A stretch of DNA of 64,000 bases from Kribbella monticola (GCF_003261635.1 NZ_QFXK01000029.1:1-64000); one strand, 5' to 3'; shown: positions 40,267 to 49,837, counted from the stretch's first letter. Translations and numbers: made by a program. Notes: generated from the letters alone by a model not told the origin.

Positions 40267-41217
40267 ATGCCTCGCCCGTTTGCCATCCTTACTGCCTTCA
40301 TCACCACAGCCACTGCACTTACGGCGGCAGTCGCTGCTCCTGTCACTGCCAGTGCCGCCATCAGTTGCGACACCGCGACCACCGGCGGCAGCACCTTCTA
40401 CGACGGCCCGTCCGCGTCGGTGAAGTACGACGCCCGGTTCAGCAACTCCAGCATGACCGTGCCCGAGCTCGGTTCGTACACCCCGCAGGGAGCCGGTACT
40501 TGGTACAACTGGGACGGCTCCGGCCAGAACCTGATCCTGGTCGCGTCCTACCGCAGCGGTGCCGACTCGCACATCTACGGCATCAACCCGTCCACCGGTG
40601 CAACGGTCGGCGTCGTCGCTGTCGCCGAGGCGCACGTCGGTGGCATCACCACCAGCAAGGGCTGGGCGTTCGTCGCCGGCACGAGCAACACCATCCGCAA
40701 GTACCGCCTCACTGAGCTGCGCGACGCAATGAAGGCCGCCGGTACGCCGTACCTGGCACAGGTCGGTACCGCGCGGTCAGTGGCCGGCGCCTCCTTCCTG
40801 ACCAGCTATGGCGACTCCGTGTGGTCCGGCTCGTTCAACGAGACCGGTCGCGGAACCATGTACGAGTACAAGATCGCTGACGACGGCACGCTCACCACTG
40901 TGGCCGGCGCCTGGGAGATCCCGACGAAGACGCAGGGGCTCCTCGTCACCGCGACCCACTTCATCTACGCCACGTCGTACGGCCGGGACAACCGGAGCAA
41001 CCTGTACGTCGTACGTCGCGGCCAGAAGGATCTCGACGCGGCCACCCTGAGCTGTTTCCGGTCGCCGAGCATGGCCGAGGGCATCACGGAGTACAACGGC
41101 ACGGCGTACCAGGTCTACGAGTCGGGCTCGTACCTCTACAGCGGCGATCCGGCGACGCTCAACGTGATCAGCAAGATCCACAAGGCCACGGTGTCGTCCC
41201 TGACCTCACTGGCGTAG
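40267..41217 (+). CDS. Secreted beta-propeller-like protein of unknown function
   Basis: The 316-aa protein has a Sec signal peptide (residues 1-31, ending TASAA). The mature part has repeated beta segments such as QNLILVASYRSGADSHIYGI, VGGITTSKGWAFVAG and QGLLVTATHFIYATSYG, consistent with a five- to seven-bladed propeller. No catalytic motif is seen. Similar secreted proteins are common in soil actinobacteria. AAGAGGA lies upstream of the ATG. It converges with the kinase gene with no spacer: its stop abuts the kinase stop. Confidence 0.78.
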   Translation: MPRPFAILTAFITTATALTAAVAAPVTASAAISCDTATTGGSTFYDGPSASVKYDARFSNSSMTVPELGSYTPQGAGTWYNWDGSGQNLILVASYRSGADSHIYGINPSTGATVGVVAVAEAHVGGITTSKGWAFVAGTSNTIRKYRLTELRDAMKAAGTPYLAQVGTARSVAGASFLTSYGDSVWSGSFNETGRGTMYEYKIADDGTLTTVAGAWEIPTKTQGLLVTATHFIYATSYGRDNRSNLYVVRRGQKDLDAATLSCFRSPSMAEGITEYNGTAYQVYESGSYLYSGDPATLNVISKIHKATVSSLTSLA

Positions 41218-42711
41218 CTACTTGACCTCGACCGAGTCGAGCACCTTCCGGAGCTCGGCTTGGTCGTCGTCGCGCACCTGAATCCTGACCAGCTCCTTGT
41301 CGGAGAGCTGGATGTAGCGCTCGACGACCGTCGGCGTACAGGAGTAGGTGAAGGTGACAGCCTTCTTGTTGCCGATCGGCGAGTCGTCCCGGGTAGAGGG
41401 ACCGCAGCCCTGCGGCGGCGTCGGGCTGGGCGGCAACGAGGTCGCGTTCAGCACTCCGGCGAAGACTCCGGGGACCTTGGCCTGCTTCTGCCAGTCGGAC
41501 GTGCTCGTACTGACCAGCAGTGCCGCGTTCGCCCCGGTGGTGGGCCCATTGGACTTCTGTGTCCAGTCCCTCGGCACCTTGACCGTCAGCCGCCCACTGC
41601 TGTCGTGCACTTCGACCGGCCGGCTCATGACGAGCTGGTAGCCCCCATAGCCGCCACCGCCTGCCAGTACTACGGCTAGCACGGCTGCGATCGCCCGGGC
41701 TCGACCGCCTCGGCGCCTGACCGGCGCTGTGGTCGCCGGGCTCTCCCCAGCGGCGGTCTGCGCTTCGGACAGGCCACCGGCGAGCGGGGCGATGGTGGGC
41801 CGGTCCGAATCCGACAGTTCGGTCGCCTGGTCGATCGCGCCCGGTCCAGCCGGGACGGACAGCTCACCGGCCGGGACCAGGTTGGCTGGGATCTTGCCGG
41901 TGGTGTGGGCCTCGTTGAGAGCGTCGAGGAAGCTGTCGAGGTCAGGCCAGCGCTTGTCGCGAACGGGTTCCAGCGCACGGCGTACGACGGCGTCGATCGC
42001 CGGGGGGATGTCGCTGCGGATCGTGCTCATCGAGGGCGGCGGGGCGTCGATCCGCATCACCGCGCCCAGGCTGATCACGCCGTGCGGGGCCTGCCCGGTG
42101 AACGCGGCGTACGCGACGGCGCCCAGCGAGTACAGATCGGCCCGCTGGTCCAGGCGGTCCCCCATGACCTGCTCCGGAGCCACGTACGCCGGTGTGCCAC
42201 CGGGCATGGTCAGCTGGGACACCGTCTCGAGTGACTTGCCGAGTCCGAGGTCGCCGAGCATCGCGCGGTCCCCGGCCGGATCGGTCCGGAACAGCACGTT
42301 CGCCGGCTTCACGTCGCGGTGCAGGACGCCCCGGGCATGCAACTGCTTCAGCCCGCTGCCGACCTGGGTGACGATGTCGACCACGTCGGCGATCTCCAGC
42401 GGGCCGGCCTTGATCTTGTCGGCCAGCGAACCGCCGTCGGCGTAGGTGAGGACCAGGTACGGGCGGCCGTCGTCGGCCTCGCCGATGTCGTGTACGCCGA
42501 CCACGTGCGGCGAGTCGACCCGGCGCAGGAAGCGTCCCTCGGCCACGAACCGGCGCCGGACGTCGTCCTCGTCGATCCAGTTGTCCGAGAGGATCTTGAC
42601 CGCGACCTCGGCGTCCAACTGCTCGTCGCGGGCCAGCCAGACGGTCGCGAAACCCCCGGCACCCACCCGGCGGACCAGGGAGTACCGGCCGATCCGGGGT
42701 GGCTGGTCCAT
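41218..42711 (-). CDS. Membrane Ser/Thr protein kinase (PknB-like) with extracellular C-terminal part
   Basis: The 497-aa protein has a Hanks-type kinase domain (residues 10-270) with VGAGGFATV glycine loop, Lys39, HRDVKPANV with Asp133, DLG with Asp154 and APE. A juxtamembrane linker, one helix (about 340-361) and an extracellular domain of about 135 residues with two Cys follow. The domain is not PASTA. It would sense an external signal. ATG 42711 has CATAAT 6 bases upstream and may be leaderless; GTG 42768 is an alternative. It is divergent from four paralogous membrane proteins. Confidence 0.9.
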   Translation of the reverse strand: MDQPPRIGRYSLVRRVGAGGFATVWLARDEQLDAEVAVKILSDNWIDEDDVRRRFVAEGRFLRRVDSPHVVGVHDIGEADDGRPYLVLTYADGGSLADKIKAGPLEIADVVDIVTQVGSGLKQLHARGVLHRDVKPANVLFRTDPAGDRAMLGDLGLGKSLETVSQLTMPGGTPAYVAPEQVMGDRLDQRADLYSLGAVAYAAFTGQAPHGVISLGAVMRIDAPPPSMSTIRSDIPPAIDAVVRRALEPVRDKRWPDLDSFLDALNEAHTTGKIPANLVPAGELSVPAGPGAIDQATELSDSDRPTIAPLAGGLSEAQTAAGESPATTAPVRRRGGRARAIAAVLAVVLAGGGGYGGYQLVMSRPVEVHDSSGRLTVKVPRDWTQKSNGPTTGANAALLVSTSTSDWQKQAKVPGVFAGVLNATSLPPSPTPPQGCGPSTRDDSPIGNKKAVTFTYSCTPTVVERYIQLSDKELVRIQVRDDDQAELRKVLDSVEVK

Positions 42712-42795
42712 GTGCGCATTATGCTCGATTCCTTCTGCGACCGTGTCGCCAGTACTGTGTTCCGGCACCGCTCGGTCACGCAGACGCCGCTTACT

Positions 42796-42811
42796 GTCAC
42801 AGCACTGTGAC
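42796..42811. promoter_or_regulatory. Palindromic operator candidate between the kinase gene and the propeller array
   Basis: GTCACAGCACTGTGAC is a perfect 7-bp inverted repeat around CA. It lies in the 144-base divergent spacer, 44 bases before the first array gene. Confidence 0.55.
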
Positions 42812-42855
42812 GCTCGGAGCCAACCGAACGCCTGCTTGCGGCGTCTGAAACGGGG

Positions 42856-43974
42856 ATGGAAACAGGGCGCGTGTCAGCCAGGATCCGGCCGCTGGTCGCC
42901 GTGGTGGCCGCAGTAGCGGTCGCCGCCGTGGCAGTCGGCGGTCTGCTCGCGTCCAGGCGCAACCCCGAAGCCGCTGCAGGTACCGCGGTCCCACTGGCCG
43001 CTTCGAACAAGCCACAGCCCGGTACGCCGCCGAAGAAGCTCGCTGTCGACGCCACCAAGCTCCAGCTCGGCCGCGAGCCACAGGTCCCGTACGTGCGGGG
43101 CCGGACCCTCCAGGGCGGTGGCGGCCGGCCGGTGGTCATCCCCGGCAAGAACGAACTGGTTGCCGTCGCGAGGCTCTGGGACCTCACACTGACCGTGCAG
43201 CTCAAGGGCGTGACGAGCCCGGTCCTGGTCGTCTTCGACGGCGAGGGCAAGCAGGTGAACCAGGTCCCGGGCGTCGACTCGCTCGTCACGAGCGCCGACG
43301 GTCAGGCTGCGGCGTACGCATCGGGCGGTCGGTTCGCGGCCGACGCGACGGCCGGCGGCACTGTCTACTTCCAGGAGCCGGGCAAGAAACCGACAGCGCA
43401 GCTCAGCCGCCCGCACGTGTACGACCTGGAGGTTCTGGCGGTCATCGGCAAGACCGTGTACTTCCACTCGGCCCGCGGGACCGACGTACCGTGGGAGCTC
43501 TACCGGTGGCAGGTGGACAAGCAGACAGTCACCAAGGTCTCCGCTGTAGCTTCTCCGGTCGCGGTGTCGACCAGTGGCAGCGCCGTTGCGGGATTCGTGG
43601 TGTTCAACGACAGCGGCATGTGCACAGCTGTCACAGATCTCGCCAGTGGACGACAGAGCTGGCGCACCTGCCAGTACCAGCTCACGCGCTTCAGCCCGAC
43701 CGACAGGTTCGTACTGGCGATCCCACCCGGCAGTTCGCCGTACGGCGATGCGCTGACCGCCGCGTTGGACAGCAAGACCGGTGCCCTGCTGCGCGAGTGG
43801 GACGCGAGCTCTCTGCGCGGCGCGGTTGCCGAGGACGACGACCACGTGTTGCTGCAGTGGCACGACCGGCCGGAACCGCAATCACGATCGGCACTGGTCC
43901 GCTGCACGATCAGCACTGGCCAGTGCGAGCTGGCCACCCCGTTGTCGTCCGAATCACTCCTGCTCGGATCATGA
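42856..43974 (+). CDS. Membrane-anchored beta-propeller-like protein, array member 1
   Basis: The 372-aa protein has a short cytosolic start, one helix (about residues 13-32, VAVVAAVAVAAVAVGGLLAS) and a long external domain. External landmarks shared by all four array genes are PQVPYVRGRTLQGG, SWRTCQYQLTRFSPTDR, AEDDDHVLL and RCTISTGQCELATPL with paired Cys. The blade-like repeats suggest a propeller. No enzyme motif seen. It lacks a lipobox, so it stays anchored by the helix. First of four tandem paralogues and divergent from a Ser/Thr kinase. Confidence 0.75.
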   Translation: METGRVSARIRPLVAVVAAVAVAAVAVGGLLASRRNPEAAAGTAVPLAASNKPQPGTPPKKLAVDATKLQLGREPQVPYVRGRTLQGGGGRPVVIPGKNELVAVARLWDLTLTVQLKGVTSPVLVVFDGEGKQVNQVPGVDSLVTSADGQAAAYASGGRFAADATAGGTVYFQEPGKKPTAQLSRPHVYDLEVLAVIGKTVYFHSARGTDVPWELYRWQVDKQTVTKVSAVASPVAVSTSGSAVAGFVVFNDSGMCTAVTDLASGRQSWRTCQYQLTRFSPTDRFVLAIPPGSSPYGDALTAALDSKTGALLREWDASSLRGAVAEDDDHVLLQWHDRPEPQSRSALVRCTISTGQCELATPLSSESLLLGS

Positions 43975-44038
43975 CGAACAAATCAGGCTCGACCCGCGTC
44001 GTATCCGCGACGGCGACCAACCGATAGGACAACTGAAC

Positions 44039-45151
44039 GTGAGAACGGGGAACGGCCGGCTGGCCATTGGGGTGGCCGCCGTCGCAGTACTGGCTGTGGT
44101 GGGCGGTGCGGCCTTTGCGGCTCGTCGTGGCCCTGTCACGTCCCCGGCAACCGCAGCGAGCCCGCTTGCCGCAACAGCCACACCGGCGAGATCGACGGTC
44201 AAGGTGGATCTCGCGAAGCTGCCCACGGGCCGCCCTCCGCAGGTGGCCTATGTGAACGGCCGGACGATCAAGGGCGGCCTCGGAGAGGACGTGACGGTAC
44301 CCGGCCGGCAGGAGATCTTCCGCGCGGTCCGGTACGACGGTGACGCGCTGGTGATCCTGGAAGTCGGCATGGGCGACTCCGAGCTCGTCCGGGTCAGCAA
44401 GGATCAAGGCATCCTTCCTGGCAGCACTCCTGCTGTTGCGAGCCTGGTGACCTCGGTCAACGAGGACGCGGTGGCGTACGGGACGTCGCGCAGCAACGCC
44501 GACCACACCAGGCGGCAGGGCAACGCGGTGTACTGGCGCAACGCCTTCACCGACAACAAGCTCAACCGTCCTGACGACTGGGCGTCCACCGTGCTGGCCG
44601 TGGACGGCGACACCGTGTACTTCGCCGCCAGCATCGACCGCGACGGCCAGACCTCGACGCTGAACGCCTGGCACACCCAGACCGGCAAGGTCGACCTACT
44701 GAAGTCCTTCAGGTCACCTGCCGTGGTCGACTTCCAGGGCACGAACGGGGTGGACCAGATCTCCGGTGCTGCCCAGACGTTCTGCTCGGCGCTCCGTGAG
44801 CTAGCGACCGGCAGCCAGCTCTGGCGGACCTGTGAGTACTCGCTGAACGGGTTCACGCCGGACGGCCGGACCGTGATCGCCACACCGGACTTCCGTGGCG
44901 AGGGAGGCGATCCGTCGACTACCGCGATCGACACCAAGACGGGCGCAGTACGGCGGCAGTGGACCGGTGTGCAGTTCCTCGGCGCGACCGCTGAGGACGA
45001 CGACCATCTGCTGATGGTCGTCGACACCGGCGAGAACACCGCGAGCGCGATCATCCGATGCAGCATCGGCTCGGGCGCCTGTGAACTCGCGACCGCTCCC
45101 GCGCGCACGGCCCGGCGGGACACGCTGCGGCTCATGGGTGAACGGTCATGA
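44039..45151 (+). CDS. Membrane-anchored beta-propeller-like protein, array member 2
   Basis: The 370-aa protein starts at GTG 44039 and has one N-terminal helix (LAIGVAAVAVLAVVGGAAFA). The external domain carries PPQVAYVNGRTIKGG, LWRTCEYSLNGFTPDGR, AEDDDHLLMV and IRCSIGSGACELAT, aligned with the other members. GTG was chosen because the helix follows it directly; the open frame upstream is a shadow of member 1. It overlaps member 3 by 4 bases (ATGA), so the pair is translationally coupled. Confidence 0.75.
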   Translation: MRTGNGRLAIGVAAVAVLAVVGGAAFAARRGPVTSPATAASPLAATATPARSTVKVDLAKLPTGRPPQVAYVNGRTIKGGLGEDVTVPGRQEIFRAVRYDGDALVILEVGMGDSELVRVSKDQGILPGSTPAVASLVTSVNEDAVAYGTSRSNADHTRRQGNAVYWRNAFTDNKLNRPDDWASTVLAVDGDTVYFAASIDRDGQTSTLNAWHTQTGKVDLLKSFRSPAVVDFQGTNGVDQISGAAQTFCSALRELATGSQLWRTCEYSLNGFTPDGRTVIATPDFRGEGGDPSTTAIDTKTGAVRRQWTGVQFLGATAEDDDHLLMVVDTGENTASAIIRCSIGSGACELATAPARTARRDTLRLMGERS

Positions 45152-46245
45152 AGCGGAAGAGCGGCCTTCTGGTCGTCTCGGTTACCGCAGTGACCGTCGC
45201 TGCGGTTGTCCTGGGTGGCACAGTCGCTTCTCGCCGGGTCCCCCACTCCGAGAGTGTTGCGGCCGCCGCGCCGCTGCCGCCGTCGACCGGCGTACCGGCT
45301 ACCACTGGACCGACCAGGATCACGCTGTCTCTGCAGGGACTCGGTAAGGGACAGCCGCCCACGAACCCTTATCTGGTTGGCCGTGAGGTCCGCGGCGGTG
45401 CCGGTGGACCGGTGCGGATCCCTGGCACCGAGGACGTCCTCGAGATCGCCCGGGTGAACAGTTCCGTCCTTGCCCTCACCACGAACGACAACGGCTGGCA
45501 CCTCCAGCGGCTGAACGCGCACGGCACCAAGACCATCAACGGCGTCAACCACCTGGAGATCAACGCGGACCGCAGCGGTGCCGCGTTTGCCTCGTACGAC
45601 GGCGGTCTGCCGCCGGTCGAGGGCGGCACTGTCTATGCCGACTCGGGCTCGTCGCTGAAAACGCTGAAGCTAAAGACCGGCTGGAACTTCAAGGTCCTCG
45701 CCTACGCGGCCGGCAAGGTCTACTACCAGTCCTCCGACGTACTCGGCTCAGGTGCCACCTGGAGCACGTACGCGTGGACTCCCGGCGAGCCGAAAGCCTC
45801 GCTGGTGAAGACGATTCCGTATCTGAACAAGCTGACCGCTGACGGCAAGACCGCAGCCTCGACGCTCCTGGTGAACAACAGCGGCTCGTGTTCTGCGATC
45901 AGCGCCGTCAGTACCGGGCTGCGGGCCTGGAAGACCTGCGACTACTCCCTCAACGGGTTCAGTCCGGGTGGCGCCATGGTGTTCGGTTCCCCCTCACGCG
46001 ATCAGGGCAGCTGCGCCTCGGCGGCGGCGGTCCTCGATGCCAGGACCGGGCGGCTGCTCCGGGAGTGGAAGGCCTGCGTGCAGAACGCGGCACCGGAAGA
46101 CGACGAGCACCTGTTGCTGGTGGTGAGAACATCGGATGCCGTGGGCAACAACTCGCCGTACGGGATCGTGCGCTGTGCCATCAGTACCGGCGAGTGCGAG
46201 CTCGCGATGCCGCTCAGCCCGGAGCAACTCCTGCTGAGCTCATGA
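45148..46245 (+). CDS. Membrane-anchored beta-propeller-like protein, array member 3
   Basis: The 365-aa protein has MKRKSGLLVVSVTAVTVAAV as positively charged start and helix, then the external domain with NPYLVGREVRGGAGG, AWKTCDYSLNGFSPGG, PEDDEHLLLVV and VRCAISTGECELAMPL. It shares these with the other members; the two C-terminal-half Cys pairs are kept. It starts inside the stop of member 2. Role unknown. Confidence 0.75.
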   Translation: MKRKSGLLVVSVTAVTVAAVVLGGTVASRRVPHSESVAAAAPLPPSTGVPATTGPTRITLSLQGLGKGQPPTNPYLVGREVRGGAGGPVRIPGTEDVLEIARVNSSVLALTTNDNGWHLQRLNAHGTKTINGVNHLEINADRSGAAFASYDGGLPPVEGGTVYADSGSSLKTLKLKTGWNFKVLAYAAGKVYYQSSDVLGSGATWSTYAWTPGEPKASLVKTIPYLNKLTADGKTAASTLLVNNSGSCSAISAVSTGLRAWKTCDYSLNGFSPGGAMVFGSPSRDQGSCASAAAVLDARTGRLLREWKACVQNAAPEDDEHLLLVVRTSDAVGNNSPYGIVRCAISTGECELAMPLSPEQLLLSS

Positions 46246-46333
46246 TCGAGACTGGGAACGGCCCTGTCATCACTACCCTGCCTGCTACGTCGCTGGTCGA
46301 AGTGGCACGGTTACGCCTTTTGGAGCCTCGTAA

Positions 46334-47488
46334 ATGAAGCAGAAGAACGGCCGGTTGATCGTGCTGGTCGCAGCGATCGCAGTGGCCGCCGTAGTGGTCG
46401 GCGGCGCCATCGCCTCCCAGCGCGGACCCGAACCGGGCGCGAACTCCGCAGCTCCGCTGTCCGCCACCAGTTCAGCCCCGCAGACCCCTGCCGGTACGCC
46501 GTCCGCCCAGACGCCACCGGCGACTCCGTCTGCAGCCGGCAGCCCGGTGAAGGTGTCGCTGAAGCTGAGCAGGCTCAGCAAGGGTCGTGACCCGCAGGTG
46601 GCGTACCTGGTCGGCCGTGAAGTCCGCGGTGGAGCAGGCGACGTGGTGAAGGTGCCGGGCAACGAGCAGATCCAGGCGATCACCCGGGTCGGCGACGCCG
46701 TACTGGCCGTGGTCAGCAAAGGTCTCGGCACCGAGCTCCTCACAATCCAGTACGACAAGGTCGAGCACACTCCCGATGTCACCTCGGTCGTCAGCACCGC
46801 CGACGGCAAGGAGGCTGCTTATGCGACCAAGAAGGTCAGCGCCACTGACGGCGGAGCGCGCGAGGGCAGCACGGTCTACGCGACGGTCACCGACGCCGGT
46901 CTGCCCGAGGTGAAGAAGCTGGAGCTGGCGAACCGGTGGGACGTCTCGGTGCTCGCCTACCAGGACGGCAAGGTCTACTACCGCGCCTTCACAACCCAGA
47001 ACTCGCCTACCTGGCAGCTGTACGAATGGGACCCGGCGAAGTCGGAGGCCACCGAGGTCAAGACGATTACCTCTCCGACCGCACTGTCCGGCGACGGCAA
47101 AACAGCCGGAGTACTGACCGTGCTGAACGACAACGGCACCTGCTCGGCCGCGATTGAAGTTGCCAGCGGCAAGCGTTTGTGGCGGACCTGTGAATATCAG
47201 ATCAGGGGCTTCACGTCCGACGGGCGGACGGCGATCAGCGGACCGGCGAGGGTCGACGGGTACGCCGACGGGCTGGTCGCGGCGCTCGACGCTCGGACCG
47301 GGAGTCTGTTGCGGGAGTGGTCCGGGTTGTCGTTCCGGCAGACCGTTGCCGAGGACGACCAGCACCTGCTCGTCCTCGCCGACGACGGCTCGGAGACGAA
47401 AGCATCCATCATCCGCTGCACCATCACCACCGGCGCCTGCGAACTCGCGACTCCCCTCGCCAAAGGCGAACTCATGATCGGCCAGTAG
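46334..47488 (+). CDS. Membrane-anchored beta-propeller-like protein, array member 4
   Basis: The 384-aa protein begins MKQKNGRLIVLVAAIAVAAV, then a Pro/Thr/Ala-rich linker longer than in the other members. The external domain has PQVAYLVGREVRGGAGD, LWRTCEYQIRGFTSDGR, AEDDQHLLVLAD and IRCTITTGACELATPL. An 88-base spacer separates it from member 3, so it may have its own promoter. It is the most similar to members 2 and 3 at the motif level. Confidence 0.75.
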   Translation: MKQKNGRLIVLVAAIAVAAVVVGGAIASQRGPEPGANSAAPLSATSSAPQTPAGTPSAQTPPATPSAAGSPVKVSLKLSRLSKGRDPQVAYLVGREVRGGAGDVVKVPGNEQIQAITRVGDAVLAVVSKGLGTELLTIQYDKVEHTPDVTSVVSTADGKEAAYATKKVSATDGGAREGSTVYATVTDAGLPEVKKLELANRWDVSVLAYQDGKVYYRAFTTQNSPTWQLYEWDPAKSEATEVKTITSPTALSGDGKTAGVLTVLNDNGTCSAAIEVASGKRLWRTCEYQIRGFTSDGRTAISGPARVDGYADGLVAALDARTGSLLREWSGLSFRQTVAEDDQHLLVLADDGSETKASIIRCTITTGACELATPLAKGELMIGQ

Positions 47489-47584
47489 ACGCTCTTTGGT
47501 GCGTACACCCGTTCGCTGGGTGGCGCGTCTGCTGGTAGCAGAGAAGGCCTCGGGTGGGTGGCGGTTGCGGCGACACTGGTCGGT

Positions 47585-48319
47585 ATGAGCGTTGTGGTGC
47601 TGGCCGATATCCACGCAGTACTGCCCGCGTTGGAAGCCGTGCTGGCGGAGCCTGACGTCGCGGACGCGGAAGTGATCGTGCTGGCGGGCGACATCGCCAG
47701 CGGTCCGCAGCCGGTGGAGACGCTGGATCTCCTTGTTTCCTTGGGCAAACGCGCCGTCTGGGTTCGCGGGAACGCGGACCGGGAGCTGGTCGCGATGGCT
47801 CGCGGCTCATTCGAGGGCACACCGCCCGACGCGGTCAGCCCGTGGGCCGCGTCGCAGCTGCGACCCGACCAGGTGGAGTTGCTCGACAACCTGCCGACCA
47901 CCGTGACGCTCGGCGACACGCTCTTCTGCCACGCGACCCCGCGCGACGACGAGGAGATGGTGCTCGTCGACAGCCCGATCTCCCGCTGGACAACGGTACT
48001 GGCCGGCGTACCGGACGACATCAGAACCATCGTCTGTGGCCACACCCACATGCCCTTCGCCCGCCAGGTCGATCGCCGCCTGGTCGTCAACGCCGGAAGC
48101 ATCGGCATGCCCTACGGCGCCCCCGGCGCAAGCTGGGCCCTGCTGACCCCCAACGGCGTCCAACTCCGCCATACCCACTTCAACGCCACCGAGGCCGCGG
48201 CCCACCTCGCCCAACACTCCACCTACCCCCACATCACCGCCTGGTCAGCCGAATACCTCCTGACCACCTACTCAGACACCGAAGCCCTAGAAGCCTTCCG
48301 CCCCCGCACAGAAATCTGA
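47585..48319 (+). CDS. Metallophosphoesterase (YfcE/calcineurin-like)
   Basis: The 244-aa protein has the metal-binding motifs of the superfamily in order: VVLADIHA, VLAGDIASGPQ, VRGNADRE, CHATPRDDE and CGHTHMPF. Asp, His and Asn ligands are complete. It belongs to the group close to archaeal MJ0936 and YfcE phosphodiesterases. The substrate is unknown. ATG 47585 is chosen because the motif VVLADIH begins there. Monocistronic. Confidence 0.87.
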   Translation: MSVVVLADIHAVLPALEAVLAEPDVADAEVIVLAGDIASGPQPVETLDLLVSLGKRAVWVRGNADRELVAMARGSFEGTPPDAVSPWAASQLRPDQVELLDNLPTTVTLGDTLFCHATPRDDEEMVLVDSPISRWTTVLAGVPDDIRTIVCGHTHMPFARQVDRRLVVNAGSIGMPYGAPGASWALLTPNGVQLRHTHFNATEAAAHLAQHSTYPHITAWSAEYLLTTYSDTEALEAFRPRTEI

Positions 48320-48364
48320 TCCACCGCGCTACCCACACGGTTGGCGGCCGCCTGCGCGGGACCA

Positions 48365-49147
48365 TCAGCGGGGTGAAGTGAAGGTTCCCCAGACTGTGCT
48401 GGGGCCGGTTGGGGTTTGGGTGTGGGCGTGGTAGGTGTCGCGCTTGGTTTTGCGGGGGCCGGGGGCGTGGTTGTACTGCGCGGCGAACTCGTGCTCGCCG
48501 GTCGGCACGGTACGGCCGGGCTTCAGGGTCCAGCGGTAGAGCAGTGCACCGCCGGACTCCTGGACGGTGACGATGAAGTCGTCGCTTGACAGGGTCTGCC
48601 AGTTGCCGGTCTTCTGCACACCGCCCGTCTGGGCAATGCGTAGTTCCACGGTGAGCGAGGTGAGCTGCTGCGTGGTCTTGAGGAAGAGATCGTTCTGGGC
48701 CCAGAAGGGGTTGCTGTGCACGTCTATCGAGCCCTGGGACCGCAACGGCCCGTCCTGCAGCCGGCTAGCGCCCGATGGAGTCGAGCGCGGGCTGGGCGAG
48801 GTAGTGGCAGGGGCTTGACCGGTGCTCGTGGCGCGCGCCGAGGGCGTCGAAGTGGAGGTGACGATCGGGGACGGAGCGGGCGAAGTGCGGGCTGTGCGAG
48901 TGGGGGCGGCGGCCGGCAGCGACGGAACTCCGCCGATGGCGGCAACTGCCAGACCACCGGTCGCCAGAGTGGCAGCGGCGACCATACCGACGATCGCCGC
49001 GCGGGGCCATGACCTGGCGATCGAAGGTGTGCGATGCCGGACGGCCGGGTCGGCCATGCCGCGCTCGACTCGCGCCAGAATCCTTGCACGGTTGGGTTCG
49101 TGGGACTCGGCGGCTTCTCGCAGCCGTCGGCTGATGTCCTCGTTCAC
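48365..49147 (-). CDS. Membrane protein paired with the SigE-type sigma factor, probable anti-sigma-like partner
   Basis: The 260-aa protein has an N-terminal cytosolic helical part (residues 1-45, NEDISRRLREAAESHEPNRA), one membrane helix (about 48-70) and a Ser/Thr/Pro linker. The external beta-rich domain contains LTVELRIAQTGGVQKTGNW. It lacks the zinc HxxxCxxC anti-sigma motif, so the partner role is inferred from position. GTG 49147 overlaps the sigma gene stop (GTGA). This coupling is typical of sigma/partner pairs in the SigE group. Confidence 0.75.
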   Translation of the reverse strand: MNEDISRRLREAAESHEPNRARILARVERGMADPAVRHRTPSIARSWPRAAIVGMVAAATLATGGLAVAAIGGVPSLPAAAPTRTARTSPAPSPIVTSTSTPSARATSTGQAPATTSPSPRSTPSGASRLQDGPLRSQGSIDVHSNPFWAQNDLFLKTTQQLTSLTVELRIAQTGGVQKTGNWQTLSSDDFIVTVQESGGALLYRWTLKPGRTVPTGEHEFAAQYNHAPGPRKTKRDTYHAHTQTPTGPSTVWGTFTSPR

Positions 49148-49674
49148 CGGTTCCTCCTCCCTGCCGCTAGTTCGCCGACTGCTGCTGCGCCGAGCAGCGA
49201 TTCCAGCTCGGCCATTCCCTTCGAGGTCTGGCTTTTCACCGTACCGACCGATATGCCCAGCGCCGCGGCGGTGTCCTTCTCGGACAAATCGAAGGCGTGG
49301 CGCAGTACCACGCACGCCCGCTTGCGGAACGGCAGCCGACTGAGCGCGGCCCGCACGTCCAGCACCACCGCAGTGTCCGGCCCATCCGCCACTTCTGTAC
49401 TGCGTGACCAGAACAACGCCACTCGCCGCCGCTCACGCACCGTACTCCGGATCCGCTCCCGCGCCAGGTTGGCCACTACGCCGCGGGCATAGGCCACCGG
49501 GTGTTGCGCCGCCTTCAACCGGTCCCAGCGCTGCCACAGGGCGACCATCGCATCGGCGGCAAGGTCGTCGGCCGCGTCCTTCTCGCCTGTCAGGAGGTGC
49601 GCGAGACGCGACAGTTCGGCGTGGTGGCGTTCGAAGAAGTCGTGGAACTCCGCGGACGCGTCGTCGAGGAGCAT
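49144..49674 (-). CDS. SigE family RNA polymerase sigma factor (ECF type)
   Basis: The 176-aa protein has sigma region 2 (FHDFFERHHAELSRLAHLLT, DLAADAMVALWQRW) and region 4 (LPFRKRACVVLRHAFDLSEK, ALGISVGTVKSQTSKGMAEL). The length and the R-K-R-A phrase fit the actinobacterial SigE-like group of ECF factors. ATG 49674 is the start by family length, with GGGAGGG 13 bases upstream; the longer open frame starts at 49797. Its partner gene overlaps downstream. Confidence 0.88.
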   Translation of the reverse strand: MLLDDASAEFHDFFERHHAELSRLAHLLTGEKDAADDLAADAMVALWQRWDRLKAAQHPVAYARGVVANLARERIRSTVRERRRVALFWSRSTEVADGPDTAVVLDVRAALSRLPFRKRACVVLRHAFDLSEKDTAAALGISVGTVKSQTSKGMAELESLLGAAAVGELAAGRRNR

Positions 49675-49837
49675 CTGCCGCGGTCGCCCTCCCCCTGCGA
49701 TGTGCGCGTTAACAAGCTGCCCGAGCGTAACAGCGCCCCTCCCCGGCTGCCGAACGGCGAACGCCGGCGGAGGCGAGGTCAGCGCTGACCGGCTCATGGC
49801 GGTTCGGTGATGTCCTGACGACGGCTCGGCGGCACGA

